A DNA stretch of 64,000 nt, taken from assembly GCF_002443255.2 (NCBI RefSeq), contig NW_019211457.1:40089126-40153125 (forward strand). Reading direction: 5' to 3'. The DNA comes from Varroa destructor. Taxonomy: Eukaryota > Arthropoda > Arachnida > Mesostigmata > Varroidae. Position numbers and translations under genes: made by a program. Shown here piece after piece: positions 1 to 13,458 of the stretch. Numbering within the stretch: position 1 is the stretch's first letter; every line of letters begins with the position of its first letter. Under the pieces are notes generated by a model. That model saw only the letters and a list, made by a program, of their open reading frames with translations, had not been told where the DNA came from and made no database searches.

Positions 1-321
1 TCTATTCATTTTTTATTTCTCAGTGAACTGTATTTAATTGAAGGCTAATAAGGATAGTATGTATGATTACGAGTCTATATGTGAAACGATTTATGAATTC
101 AGGCACACAGATATCGTGTATTAAATCGCGTAAAGAACGATTATTTCGGTCACCTATTTTATTACTCTCTGTATATTTCCTCAGATGCTTACTGCATTAA
201 CAAAAAAGTTTCAGCAAATGATTTAAATAATTAAAATCAGTCATGCTAATAATGTCAAAATTATGCTACTTTTTTTCTTTTATTGCTAATCGGCTGCTCG
301 TAATATTGCGCGTTTCTATAG

Positions 322-3300
322 TGTTAGTCGTACACCTAAAAGAATCCCAAAGGATGTTCGACGGGTGTTTCCACCTACTGCTAAAACACCCAGATCATCG
401 AAATCTGTAATGACAGAACAACATCAGGATACGGCGAAAACTGGCTCCACAAGTACAAGTGCGTCTGAGCCAGACAACATAAACACTAACGCTTCACCCA
501 CGACGCCTAAATATATGACAGCTCGACCTTCCATGGAACTTATTTATTCTTCGGATGATGATGTTATAACCGTTGCGTCTGCACGACGTTCGCCCATGAT
601 TACACGGCACTCGACTTCGACGCGTAAGTCTAGAAGGGAAGGCAAAGCGCTGACTGCGGCTGTGGTTACAAAACCGATCGATTCGACTCCCGAAAAAGAA
701 GTTTTTGTCCCCGAAACGATTGAGGACGGACCGCAGGACCCAGTCGAAGGTTCAGAAAACGAACAGGAAAATGCTGTATTGAAAGAGGCCATTGTTGTAC
801 TAGAAAGCAGCGCTGTTGGCGTGATTGAAGAGACCCCCCAGGGCGCTCCTAGTACGCAAAACACGACGAGATCTAGGTGAGTTTTATATTCCAAAACTAA
901 ATGCACGTTTGAGACTGGTTAGCAAAATGCTTTTTCAAAAAATTAATGGCATCCTTGACTATGACATATACTGATATAATGAGAGATTTAAGACAAAGAC
1001 GTACGCCAATCTGAAGCATTCTGGTTAAACCTCTTGGCATATTAATATTCATCTTTTTGTGTGTGCGCTGCTTGGATAGACGAGCAGCTCGCGTCAGATC
1101 GGAAGCACGTTTAAAGCGCGTGACGAAAAGCTTATCAAGCTCGAAGCAGGACCCAACCCTGAGTCAAAGCGATCCCTACGCAAGAGACACCATAGATATG
1201 GTAGGTAATGAGTTTATAAGATAACGGTGTTCGTACGGAACATTTAATGTTTTACTTTGCGTTAACTGGCAGTAGCTATATAAACTTGGAATTGATTGAA
1301 ACGACAGCCACTTTTTATTTAGATAGAATAACCGCGTTTCTTTGTTTCTAGCGCACGCCAACAAGTGGATGTGAGGGAAGTCCACCTGTTCCAAAAGCAC
1401 AAGGCACTCGTGCACGTACAAGGACAAGCAAACAGGATCTCGCTTCTGGACATACCTCTACAACTGCCAACTTGACGATGGGTCTATTCAGCGAAGAAAT
1501 CAGTCCTCTACAGGAAACAGAGGAAAATACCGATGCTGCAAACACAGGCCAAAATACATTTAAACAACCCAATCCGCCTCCGCAAAAAACGAAAGCGACG
1601 GTGTGTAGATTTACTTGAGAAAAATTGGGTCGTATTTCGGCACGGAACGGTTCGAACGCGAGCAATAATATTTGAAAAGGATGGTACCTCAATTTCCTAT
1701 TGCTATATCTCAATGTTATCTGAATAATCAATGTAGTTCAATTTACTACGCTGCTGATTGGAATTTTTCAGGAGAGAAATCGTTTATCTGAGGGGCAACC
1801 TGTCATTCCGATACGTGGTCGCTCTTCGGAAGCCAAGGGAAAACGGGCGCGTTTATCCGAGGATTCCAGCTCATTATTGTCCAAGAGGAGCCGCTCTACA
1901 CCTGAATTGCCAGATCCTGAATTAGAGATGTCTATAGCGGGAAGTACTACAAGCTCTGGGAGCACCTTGAGTGTTAATAGAACCGCGAAACTCAGGGTAA
2001 TGTTCACTGGTTAGTAAACTGTTATTATACCTCACGCAACAACTCGAAACGAACAAAAAAGGATTCTCCTTTATCTCGTGTCCTTATTGAGACTACGTAT
2101 AAATCGATACATACGTAGCGGCTGTTAGCCTGCTTAATACTTGACAGAAGAAATATTAGAAAGCGTATTAGAATACGTTTATTGTCTTTGTATGAAATAA
2201 TTAGTATAGCCATTGGTGCGTGTATTTGCGGTAACTCAAAGTACATTTTTGTTATTATCCCTGAATAGGTATCGATAACGCGCCAAAGGATAAACTAAGT
2301 GAACTCTCAGTAAAGACCACTGACATTCCTAGTCAGTGTGGGCTTGTAGTGGCCGCAAAATTTACTCGAACCGTAAAAATGATGTATGCCGTTGCCAAAG
2401 GCGTTCCTGTCGTAAACCTGAACTGGGTGACTGAGTCTTACAAAGCAAAAAAACTTCTTGGTAAGTGTGCGCCTATGCTATATTAGTTTGACATACGTTA
2501 TGGCCCCGCCAAATCACAATGAGCCGGTGACTGCTAGCGATTGTAGTGAATGATTCCTTTTTGTCATGTGTAACACTGTATTTTCTATACCTCATCCAGT
2601 TCGTCATATTACTATGAGTCAAACGGCTATATTTATATACCGACTTGGTGACCTTATTGTTCGGTATAATCAGTTGTTTAATTAGGTATTGTGATCTCCA
2701 AGTAATTAATTTCTGAATCTTTATTATAACCTGCTAATTTTTCTTGCAGATATTTCACAGTTCATGTTAGTTGATAAGGCCGCTGAAATGAGATATTCTT
2801 TCAATTTGGTCGCTACCCTTCGGGTTGCGGCAGAGGAAAAGATCTTCGACGGATGGACGTTTTTCGTTACGAAAAGTTGTGTTCCTAATCCCGAGCAAAT
2901 CAAGGAAATGGTTTCAGGCTGCAATGCGAAGGTAAATAATAAGCCCAAAGGACAGGTATTCTACGTCTCTCCCCCTTCCCTACATTCTCTAACTAAGGAT
3001 ATAGAACTATGACTATTTTGTCGTTGTCGTTGCGTTAAGAGAGCGTTTGAACATCGAAGTTGGTTAGTGTTAACTGACTCATAGAGGAGGAAATAAGTGT
3101 TTTATTTTAAGATAGTCATTTACTGACTGATAATGGCCAAGTTGATTAAGAAATGTATTTACTGTGGCAGAAAAGGTGTAGATAATTCGAAATGATCAAT
3201 GAATTGTCGCATCGCTAACACCTATTTAGTTGGCTACAAGTTTTCTTCAAGTAGCTGCTTTAGAAATGACTGTAGAGTCACTGATCCCGTTTTTAGGATA

Positions 3301-3535
3301 AGCACAGGCATAGAAAGATCAGACCTGTATTTCCTAAGTGAGGTTTTTACATATTACACAGGTGGTGAACAAAAAACCAACTAAGGCTGCTGAGCGCACT
3401 GCTATCGTAACTTGTTCCAGCGATATAGCTTCCCTTGGTAAGAAAAATGCAGTTCCGGTGGTCGGAGTAGAATTCGTGTTAAATGGAATTCTTCAGCACC
3501 GAATAGACTTTAAAAAATACTCTGTTACTAAGTAA
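322..3535 (+). CDS. Tandem-BRCT DNA-damage adaptor, MDC1-like (5' partial)
   Basis: Seven exons join in one frame: 322-876, 1080-1200, 1352-1600, 1772-2009, 2269-2460, 2750-2931 and 3362-3535, ending in TAA; about 569 residues are in the window. All introns are GT-AG. The first ~400 residues are low complexity, rich in Ser, Thr, Arg and Glu, with an acidic SSDDD patch, and carry no domain I recognise. The last ~165 residues form two BRCT repeats. BRCT1 opens with VMFTGIDNAP and contains TRTVKMMYAVAKG and NLNWVTESYK. BRCT2 contains FDGWTFFVTK, AIVTCSSD and GVEFVLNGIL. The Thr-Gly of FTG and the Lys of RTVK are positions used for phosphoserine binding in MDC1-type tandem BRCTs. In that family the domain binds phosphorylated H2A-type histone tails at double-strand breaks. 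PAXIP1/PTIP has a similar C-terminal pair, but also has further BRCTs just upstream that are not seen here, so MDC1-like is preferred. The start codon is outside the window. Confidence 0.8.
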
Positions 3536-4144
3536 ATGCATTCATTCGCGCATAGAGTGTTTTAGGATTTGCACGACCGTAGCCGTCTGGCGGTAACGGG
3601 AAACAATTAAACAAGTGTTGAATTGACGCATTTCGCGGTTTGTTTTGTTAAAACGGCTATTTCGGTCAGCTGAAATAACCTTGTAGCCAGTTTTGGGTTT
3701 AGTAACTACCCTGAACTATAGATAGAGCACAGTCCAGAGATCGACTGACGAAAACACTGATTTGTTTTCTCATGTCACATGCGTAAAGACTGTCTTGCAT
3801 TGAAATTCTTCTCCTAAATATTCCTTCGAGGCTAAGAGAGGCTAAAACCTAGAATACTCACATTTACTAGCTCGTGCACTTTTCCTGCTTAATTTCTGAG
3901 ATAATTCAATGAAAATTTACAGCCTACGCTCACGCTTAAAATTAAAAAAAAAAAAAAAGCATAGCTAGTTTATAACTTTCGTTACTCAAACAATATTTTT
4001 TATAATACCCAGTAATCACGGATGTACTGTGTCTACTCTAACTTTGAGCAATTACCTGTGCCGCTTGAAGATAGTGGACCTGCGGTTGCAATTGAAGTGG
4101 CTTTTTATCAAATGTACTTTTAGTTGAATCACACAGATTGATAT

Positions 4145-4150
4145 AATAAA
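4145..4150 (+). promoter_or_regulatory. Possible polyadenylation signal for the BRCT gene
   Basis: A canonical AATAAA lies about 610 bases after the TAA of the BRCT gene. Such hexamers occur by chance in AT-rich DNA, so the assignment is weak. Confidence 0.15.
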
Positions 4151-6181
4151 CTAGCCATTCAGCTTAGCTGTAAGATGAAACAAACATGGACAGATAGTAA
4201 GAATACAGTTGTGCTCTACAAAACTACTACTTAACGGTGTAATAAATGAAGTATTTGGTGTGTATATGAACGGACTAGAATCTTCATTTTAGAGAAGACT
4301 TTACCGGAGATACTTTACGAGTAGTTACGAGTAGGTGGGCGCGGTTATTCAATACAGCCTTGTAGGTTGATTCGACTCACTTTCGTTCTGGACGTCTAGT
4401 ATAATCAATTATACTATATTCCTGCCAAATAATGCAATGTAAGATTTTAGGTTCATTTTATTCTCTACGTAAACGATTTTGTTTTTTGTCAAAAAAACAT
4501 ACACTTTGCCTAAAAGAACCTACCAGATGTATCATTGGAAAGGTAACGTTGAGAAATTTGTCTGCCAAGCGCTCGTTTTTTTCAATTAATGTTCAATTTC
4601 GATATTCTCACCTGCCTTAGCAATGGATAAAGTAATGTGGATCCGAACACTGTGTTTCCTATGTCTCTTGATATATACAAATTAGAATGAAAGCCAGTTT
4701 ATTCACTTGAGCCAGTACTAAAAGACTGCACATAGTATTTTGTGCGTTTCGTGCACTCGAACTCTACATGTTAGTCAAAAATATTTTATCGAAATTCTGC
4801 AGGCTTACGTTTGGCAACTGGTTCGACCTGAATATGCAGGTGCGAAAACATCTCGTTGAGTACGATCTGCGCAAATTCACTGTTGATAGGAGGAAAATAA
4901 ATCCGACTAAGAATACCTTGACAAGCGATGAGGCAAGTTTTTCCGGTTTTTCGTTATCCAATGAATTAACCTCGGAATAATCTCGAAAAAGATGAAAAAT
5001 TATTTTTTGTCTGGTCAACGTCCGGTACGCGTTAGTGCCCATTGTATGGAATCTGTAAAAAGTATGCGTTGCTACTCCAATATTGGCATATTTGGATATC
5101 GGTTGAGTTTACCTTCTACTTGACTATAAGTGTCTTGCTTCCGTAGTTAACACTAAGGTACATTAACGGTAAGAAATAAGCCTATGCAGTAAGGTAAATA
5201 TCCGTTTTCTGTCTTAGTTCTTCTTTGAAGTCTTCTCATTCACATACACATCATGGCGGATTTATGACTCCTAGTAGGTTGTAAAATGCAGAAAAAAGGG
5301 TGCTACCTGCGAGTCGTCTTGGCGTAGACCGTCGAATCCATCGAATAGGGTTGTCTTTTCTGTTAAAGAGGAGACCAATGCGTAATGTTGTGTTTCCCAG
5401 CAGGGTAGAACGAATGACTGATCTACATCAACAATCTTGAATTTATCGTACATAAATCTCAGTGCGGTGAGTCTTTGCTGCTAAGAGATACCGATGAAGC
5501 GAGCAGAACTCGTAGACTGGGGTCGGTCGAAATGTGAATACTGAACTATTTAAAGAGGCCTCACATGACCAAGCAGATAAGCTCATCGTGAATACGAACT
5601 GTTTAAGGATTTGCTTGTATTGTGATTGTCGGATCTGATTGAATTTTCGAAATCATAAAACGAAAATACTAAGGGTGTAAAATCTTGGTGGTACATAATA
5701 ACCTAATCTGCTTATGATTGTTAAGTCCATTAGTTACTTGAGGCATAGAATGACATCCTTTTGACAAGAACGTACCGCCAAGTATTACTGAAAGATGTTA
5801 TGAAAACTGTAACTAAAATGACAAAATAGAGAATTAGTGAACGCAATGCATTGCTTATGTTGAATTTGGGTAATATTCGTTTTTTCTTATTCATACGACT
5901 ACGCCAAGTCCCGAACACCTCCCAATGCCTTTGAATGTCTCATGATACCTTTGACTGTCTTATGGACTACCATTATGCTGCCCCGATGAGCCGATGCGAC
6001 CTAGACGCAGACTAGATGCGAAAGCTACCTAGCTTCGTAGTGTTACACGATTCGTGAAATACTTATTCCACCATAATCCGCCATTGTGGCCTCGCCATAT
6101 TATGGGGCGTATTTGACTGAAATGAATACATCCTTACTAAATGATACCGTCTTGGCGGGTTAAGACGGGCTACAAATGCAG

Positions 6182-6324
6182 TGAAAATTACCGATTACTT
6201 GAAGCACGATACAGAAGCGGTTTTTGCGGTACCCGCAATGCTGTGGTCACCCGCGAAGCCACCGATCAAACCTTTGGCCAAGGCGACACGCAAGACGGCA
6301 AAAGAACCACAAACTGTAATTTAA
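6182..6324 (+). CDS. Candidate terminal exon of an unidentified gene
   Basis: An AG acceptor (...atgcag) is followed by an open frame that ends in TAA at 6322-6324, giving about 47 residues. It begins KITDYLKHD and continues with a Pro/Lys/Ala-rich basic tail (PAKPPIKPLAKATRKTAK). The KITDYL core resembles the centre of a PCNA-interacting or PIP-degron box (Q-x-x-I-T-D-Y/F-Y/F-x-x-x-K/R), but the Gln would have to come from the preceding exon, which I could not find. A second frame through the same bases is also open (ENYRLLEARY...), so the choice of frame rests on composition alone. Confidence 0.25.
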
Positions 6325-9300
6325 CATAACAACGTACTTTTAAAAAATGTCAGTAACGCTAGAAGATAGGATTATTTCGTAATTTATTGCAAAGTACATT
6401 TTATGCGAAGCGGGCTTCCAGCAACTGGCTCATTCGAACTTTCGATTTTCGTAGAGGGATTATAGCACTGAGCAACATTCAGAGGTAGAGTTTACAATCT
6501 TCACGTTGGCCCCACTACGATTTTTTTTGGCGTGATTCTTTTAGGGGGAATTTCATACCCTTTTAGTACTATTTCGTTTACTCCTCAATGGGCAGGTATA
6601 ATTTAATTGGCTTTGAGACGTAAAATTAACAGTGCATCTCATTTCGTATATGAATCAACTGCTTATTAATAGTCACAAGGTATTACCAAGTTCAATAACT
6701 CAACATACCAAATTGTATATCTGATTATTCTCTGATTAGCAGGCAGAATGTACGGATACAATTATATTTCTCCGATAGGCCGACTGGTCATGACGTTGAT
6801 ACAATTGGGATTGAATGTTGTTACATATTGTAATATTTCTGAAGTTGAAAGGAGTTATCTTGTCAACTATAAGTAACATTCATCAACCTGTGTTATTATG
6901 GTATTTTCCTTTTTGGTTAGAGAAAAATCTGACCAGTACCAGGGCGACTGGCATTAAAAAGCTTTATAAAGTAAAGTAACTTGAAGGTATTTGAAAAGAT
7001 AATGATTTGTTAAATTCTTTGCTGCACTGCTGCAGTGGCTTCCCGCCTGCACGTATTATGAAGACTATATCATATATTGCTGCTGTCTCTATCTATATAA
7101 TGTATACGTTGCAATAAATAAGGCATGTACTGATTTTTGTAGAGAGACTCAGTTTGGTTGCGATATGAATGCCTTTTTTGGCCGATCTCATTTGGCGATG
7201 TTCTATTCCTAAATTCTGCTGTCTATCCTTACGCATAGAGTAAGCAAAGTTCATATCTATTTTACGTCCCGGGGCCGTATAATCTCGAAAATGGCAAGAT
7301 AATCAATTGTGATTTTTTATAGCTAGGCTTAGTGTGACAAAGGCTCTCTCCATTGTAAAATTCATGCTAAGAAAGACTGATCTTCAAATTAAAAAAGGAG
7401 AAGCATACTCTCAATTAATAACAATGCACATGAGTCCGGCTGCTGATCTATGCTCGTGAAAGGCTATAGCCACTCGGTTCCGATGTCTAGCTTATAGACC
7501 TGAAAATATATTTCGTACTCTGAGATGCGAAATAGTAATAGTAGAAAGTACGCAAACTGTTGAAATGTATTTACGTGAACGATCTGTCTTACCGGTCGCT
7601 CTTGCTGACCAAGCTGTCCAGTTTTCGATTTGTGCTGGGGTTTCTCTATTCGATCGATCTTCGAATATAACGTCTTGCAAAGTAAAAATTGTATGGCAAT
7701 TGTTAGTTCCTTCCTCACATACTCACAAGTCTACATGATAAATGATCTTCGCTTTGTTGTTATTGGGCTGCGGACGTTCGTCGACCCAGTCCATTTCACC
7801 AGTAGTCCTTCGCTCAAACTAAGCTAGGCTTTTGGAAACTGCACTTCGGACTCGACCTAATAGCTGCTCTTGGAATGTTCCATCTGTCTTCGTTTATTTA
7901 GCGTCTACCGTAGACTCAACTTTCGGTATCGACCAAATTTTCCGATCGGTCTCTGTATGTTTGTTTACTCTATAGGTGAAGCCGCCGGCATCGACTGTCG
8001 CCAGATTCTTTAGAGCTGCTGCAGTAGCTTTCCCTTTTCATTGGCTGTGTCTGCCTGCTTGAATGCTGCAATGTTGTCGCCATGGTTCTTATTATTGGCA
8101 GACTTCAGAGGTAGATGGACTATCAAGAGCATACGATTTACTATGCTTCAAGCTACGGTGAGGCACGATCATGCAGCGTTGGCATTTTGTCTGTTTCTTT
8201 TCGAGTACTTTTGCTTACCAGTCAGCGGATCGTCTTGCCTTTTTGTGAGATTGTATAAACCCGTGCCACGATTATCTTAGGATTTGCCTAATGCAAGCGA
8301 TGGGTTCTGTGATAGAGAATCAACATCTAATTAATCGGTTTCCATTATCGATTAGACTTATTCTCATCTTAAAACATTAGTTATTTTTAGATGTAGAGAG
8401 AGAAGTAGCAGTAGTAGCAAAAAAGGCCTAAGTCTTCGCCATATAGCTGAAATTTATGTACTCATTACAGTGTACAAAACTTGGCTTAATACATTTTTCT
8501 ACTTCAGTGAGAGGGCTGAATTATGATCAGTTCTAATATATAGTTAGATATATTAATGCTTCAGATTATTTTACAAAGTGTATGAAAATATCCTCGCGTA
8601 GTTCACATGTCCTTTACGATATTACTTGAAATAATAGGCCAATAAAACGATCCATCCTCAGGTATGTCTACTTTTATATCTAGACAAATCTAATTCTTTG
8701 ATGAAAACCTATTCCTGCAATCAATCGCCGTCGTGTAGGTTAGTTAAAAAAGATTGTCATTCTAGGGTTGCAGTTATCAAAACTACTGAAACTGCCCCTT
8801 AAAGGATAACTGGTGAGTTAATTTCTCTACACGTACTGTTGGTTCTCGACACAATCAAAATGTCAATCGTTTCTCCAGTCGGCATAGAGCGCGACGAATA
8901 AAAGCCAAGAAATTTGTGAGATATATTTACTCAATGCAACAACATCGACTGAAATGCAGGGAACTCTAAATGAAGGGATGGGTTAGAACTCAAGTAACTT
9001 TTGGACGCGATCATATTGCCCTAACACTTAGCTAATAGGTATTTATTTAAGTTCCAACTCCTATTTTGTATGTGGAAATTCTGTCCTGATACCTGGGAAG
9101 CTGCTACAACCCAAAGAAGTAGCTTCTGGAGGAAAATGCTGAATGGGTGATAAGAACTATTTCAGGTACAATAATCTCGTTAAAAGTAGTGGTCCGGAAG
9201 TTATTTTTCGGAAACATCATGAAACATGAAGATTATTTTTCGTCGTACATATCACTAGAGATTACCTAGAGAGAACTTTATGATGAACGAATGATTAACT

Positions 9301-12300
9301 ACAATGAGTCATATTGTTGTATATCTTCATTTATAAAATATTATTGGCATAGTAGCACAATATTTTTTTATCCCATCTTACCGTTAGTTAAGCTTGGTGA
9401 AATGTTTCCAAACTAGTTTAGATAGTTTCTATTCTAGCAAGCTATATTTCATTGTTTGAAGTAAATTTTGTTTGACTCGACTTTTCCTACGTAACACTGA
9501 TGGCACCCATCACAGGCGATATACGCCCAAAAACTGTTCTTGTTCGCCAGCTAAACGCTACTGTTTGTTGTATCCGCTTGTTGTGAGGTATGAATTTAAC
9601 CAAAAGTGACTAGCAACCGTCACCGCATTTCATATAGCATTCGACGGGTGTCTTTCTATGTTTTGATGCGTGCATGGTTTTCCAGTGTGTTCTGTTTCGT
9701 TCTGCATACCCATCTATAGCACGACTAACGCACGTACTGGTCAAGAAAACGGAAGCCTTCGGAATTGGTACCCAAATATTGCACACACACTTCTAGATAC
9801 AATGGCAGGGTGTTTCTTTCTCGGTAAGATTTCCAGCGCTGAGCATACCCCATCGTGCAGCTGGCATTCAGCGCACGCGGTTCCATTGAAACCGCAATAG
9901 ACACCCCCGTATTCCTTCTTCTTCCTTACAGCTACTTGTCGTCTACGTGACAACCCCAATTTTGTAGAATGGCTGTATCGACGATAGAAAAGTTGCCGCA
10001 GTCAGACTCGTCAGTGTTTGGGCGCCTTTGAGAATAAAGAATATTTGCGCAGAGACGATTCGTAATGTTTCTAACAGACCGGTGGTGTGCGAGCCAGCAA
10101 GTAAACGAAAGAGAGTTTCGGTCGGGTGAAAACAAGAAGGGTAAATGATGAAGCCTCCTAACTCAGAGTTGGCTGTATTCCAACGGCGGTAAGAAAACCA
10201 ATGCTGCTTTATGTCTAGTGTATATCGTTTATATTCATTTTATTCGCCGCAAAAGACTCCTAAAAGACATCACCTTACCGGTTGTGACCGACGGAGCATG
10301 ACATTTGGGGCATACATGTGTATACAAATAATTGCGGGACTAAGGAGTCAGTCGTGGAGAACGGGCCGAAGCGATCAGGCGGAAACGTCGGTGTATCGAT
10401 CACTATTTGTTCACAAACTCCACGAAGAAGACCGGGAACAGGACTCTGGCTAGGCTACGTTTATTGATTCGAGACAAGGAATACAAGTGCAAAGCGAAAG
10501 GATCGGAAGTTTCGAGTTTTTTTAACAATTCATCATACTGTCCATAGTAATTTTCGGATGCATATCAGAAACTAGGAAAAATGGTCGACCCCAAGAAGTA
10601 TGGCATCGCGTTAAGACTTTGATTACGACCTGTTGCAATAATGGCCATCAGTGATATACTGAAGAGAAACCGGAGGCCCTTCGCACACTGTTGCCATTGG
10701 TTTGCTCTCAATGTGAGATTAGCTTCCCTGCTAAGTTTCGACGTCAAACGTACGCATTTCTCAAAAATTGTAGTTATGTCTAAAAATCTCTCGCAGTGCA
10801 AAGTTCTATAATCTATAATCGTAAGCAAGTTTTTGCTCAGAGTATGCATCTCTTACCAAAACCTTGCTTGTTACTGCGGCTCTATATAACGCTTATTTTT
10901 TGCTCACATTTCTTAATGTACAAGAACAGACGTTAAGGTATTCTCTTTTACGCCCAATACTTATGCCATTAGGCATAATTTGCGATGGGTCTTACTGAAC
11001 TTTTTTCCAACATGCCTATAAAAAGGCATAGTAACCGTTTACGCACGCTGAAGTATAAACTAGAGCGAATCCTTATATGGACAAAAGAATTCCCACCTCT
11101 AACAGTATTGTTTATAAAGTGACTTTCTTGCAGCCCTAAAAAACGTTTTTGTCAATTAGGATAACTTCGCAATCATTAATTTACTAAGATGTAGGCATAT
11201 TAAATCAGTTCGAGTCGTTACACACCGAGAATACTAACCCTTTATGCTTTCCAAAAATACAGAGTAGATTACCGGAATCATTCTTTCACTACGGCCCAGT
11301 AGAAATGAACAAAATAATAGCCAAAAAATAATTCTGTAACATTCAGAGTTATTTATTAAATTAAATTTTCTCAATTCAAGTTGTAAATCACAATTTTTTT
11401 CAATAAGTTTTACGGTAAGCCATGCCAGACATTCGTTCTCCTTTATAAGGGGTTGTATGAAGATTTTCTTAAGCTCTAAATATCAAGCTTGGTTATTTAA
11501 TGATATGCCTGTGTTGTGGGAACTAATTTGATGCTTGTATATGAGATGTCGTCGTCTGTTAACTGTTCTTCTATTCGGGTGAAGGTGAGGGCTTGAGGGT
11601 CACGTACGACCTTTCTCGAGTGTCGATTCTATTATGCCACTCGGGTATTAAGGCAAACGAAATTCACTTACAAAGCATGTTAACTACAGCTTAACTAAGC
11701 GCTATGTTTAGACAGCATTATTCGAATTAATATTTAGAGTTTTTTTTATCTCGGTTTTTTGATCGCTTTGTTATGCAAGCTAGAAGCCTTTAAAAGCCTA
11801 AAAAAGGATATGGATTGTGGCCTACGAGTGAGTTTCGGTTTGGAAGATAAGGTTTGGAAATGAAATAGTTGCAAATAGAATTTTTTTCTATTTTTATTAA
11901 AACATAATTAACCTAAAGTGCAGTAACATTTTCGCATTTTTGGTACAAGCAGAACACATGGCTCATTAATCTATTTTTTTAATTTTCTAAAATTTTATCA
12001 ATAACATAGTACACGTAGATCATTGGAGTATACCAGTGTATTTAATTTTATCTCCGGGATGAATTTCTAGTTTGTGTATAATTAAAAAATATTTTTTGGA
12101 CTTCGCCAAAATTATTGAATGATGGTTTGCACAACCGGATGCATATGTACAACAGGATATTCTATTCTATATAAGTCGATTTACGAAGTTCGAAATATAC
12201 ATGTTTTAAGGAGAGAAGTATTTTAGTATTACATGATAATTTATCACCACTCATCGAGATCTGCACCGGTATTACTAATAATTGGGGCGCGCTTAACTAA

Positions 12301-13458
12301 AACGACTGTTTGACAAACGACCGTCGTTACGAGTATCGCTACATAGGTTAGGACCAGCTTTTTCACAAAAGCTATAAAGATCAATGGTTGAACGATACCG
12401 AGACGACCTTTACAGTGCCGTCTATGTCGGCGATACCAGGGTTCACCAAAAGAGGAAATTCACTGTGTGCGACCCAAATACAGCTAAATAGGTTGTAAAT
12501 CTCCAGTGATGGGTTACTAATAGAGGCCGTAAGCCCTCTTATAATTTTTCTGACTGCACAAGATATTGAACATGAACTTAGCAAAGCACGCACTATAATA
12601 CGAATAGTATTGTCGTATTTATACAGGCAGTACATAAAGAGATAACAGTAAGAAGGTTACGAAAACAGTTCGTGCTTTTTTGGCCACAATGGTACCGTCA
12701 TTTTCGAGATCAAGTTTAGCAGAAAGTTCAAGTGAACTTCGACGAAAGTCGACGACGATTCATTACGGAAACACTTGAAGGGTAGTACAGCTGCCAGAGA
12801 TTATTAAATAAAACAGCATATCTGATTGATCAATGTACACTGTTATTGACTAAGCTTCCGTATAAATATTCATCCAGTATAGATGAATGTTAAATGATAG
12901 ATGGCTATCATTTATATATATTAACGGTTCAGAACTGTTACTCGTAAGTGATCACGTATTTGCCTAATTTATCCTCATTTATTTAGGCCTCTATGGCCGA
13001 TTACCGTTATTAATGGTATGTCCTTAGTATACGCAGGCAATCATTGTGTCAGAGCACAAAGGCACCTCGCAAAAATTCGGTGATTTCAATCGTCCCAATG
13101 TAACGAGTTAAATTGCAAATAATAATAAAAAGCAAATAACAGTACCGACTATTTCTTATTGTTTTCACGGGGTCTTTGGGACTATTGACAACGTCAAATT
13201 TCACTTTGTATACACCTTTTCTAGTAGTCAAAGGTCATCAACAACACGATATTCCAAAATGGATGGGACAATTGACACGCTTTGCATCATATGGGTGATA
13301 CGACTCTTCTTAAGTCTATAAAATGAATTCAAGAAATTTGCCAGATGTGCTTAAGATGATACCAGGAGGCTACGAGCAGCATGATATCTATCACAATTTC
13401 CCCGCGTTTGAAACATGTGCATGCATCGTCAAGCCCGTGTGATCTCGGTTCTCTACAG

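Larger units (their letters stand above)
3536..13458. other. Long stretch with no recognised gene
   Basis: About 10 kb following the BRCT gene. Open frames are short and overlap on both strands. One terminal-exon candidate (6182-6324) is listed separately. Another possible exon is at 4803-4932 on the + strand, with an AG acceptor and a possible GC-type donor, but nothing in it is recognisable. A stretch at about 10340-10556 is open on the + strand and basic (RRKRRC) without a family assignment. Homopolymer A and T runs are common. I see no tRNA, rRNA or transposase. Confidence 0.5.

Noticed and set aside
1..321. Possible additional upstream exon of the BRCT gene
   Set aside because: All frames contain stops and no acceptor/donor pair gives an open segment.
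4768..4980. 70-codon + strand frame with a possible exon 4803-4932
   Set aside because: The acceptor is plausible but the only donor is GC-type, no family is recognisable, and it does not connect by phase to the exon at 6182.
9670..10135. Overlapping frames on both strands, one reverse-strand frame Cys-rich
   Set aside because: No splice-consistent partner exons and no Cys spacing typical of a known domain.
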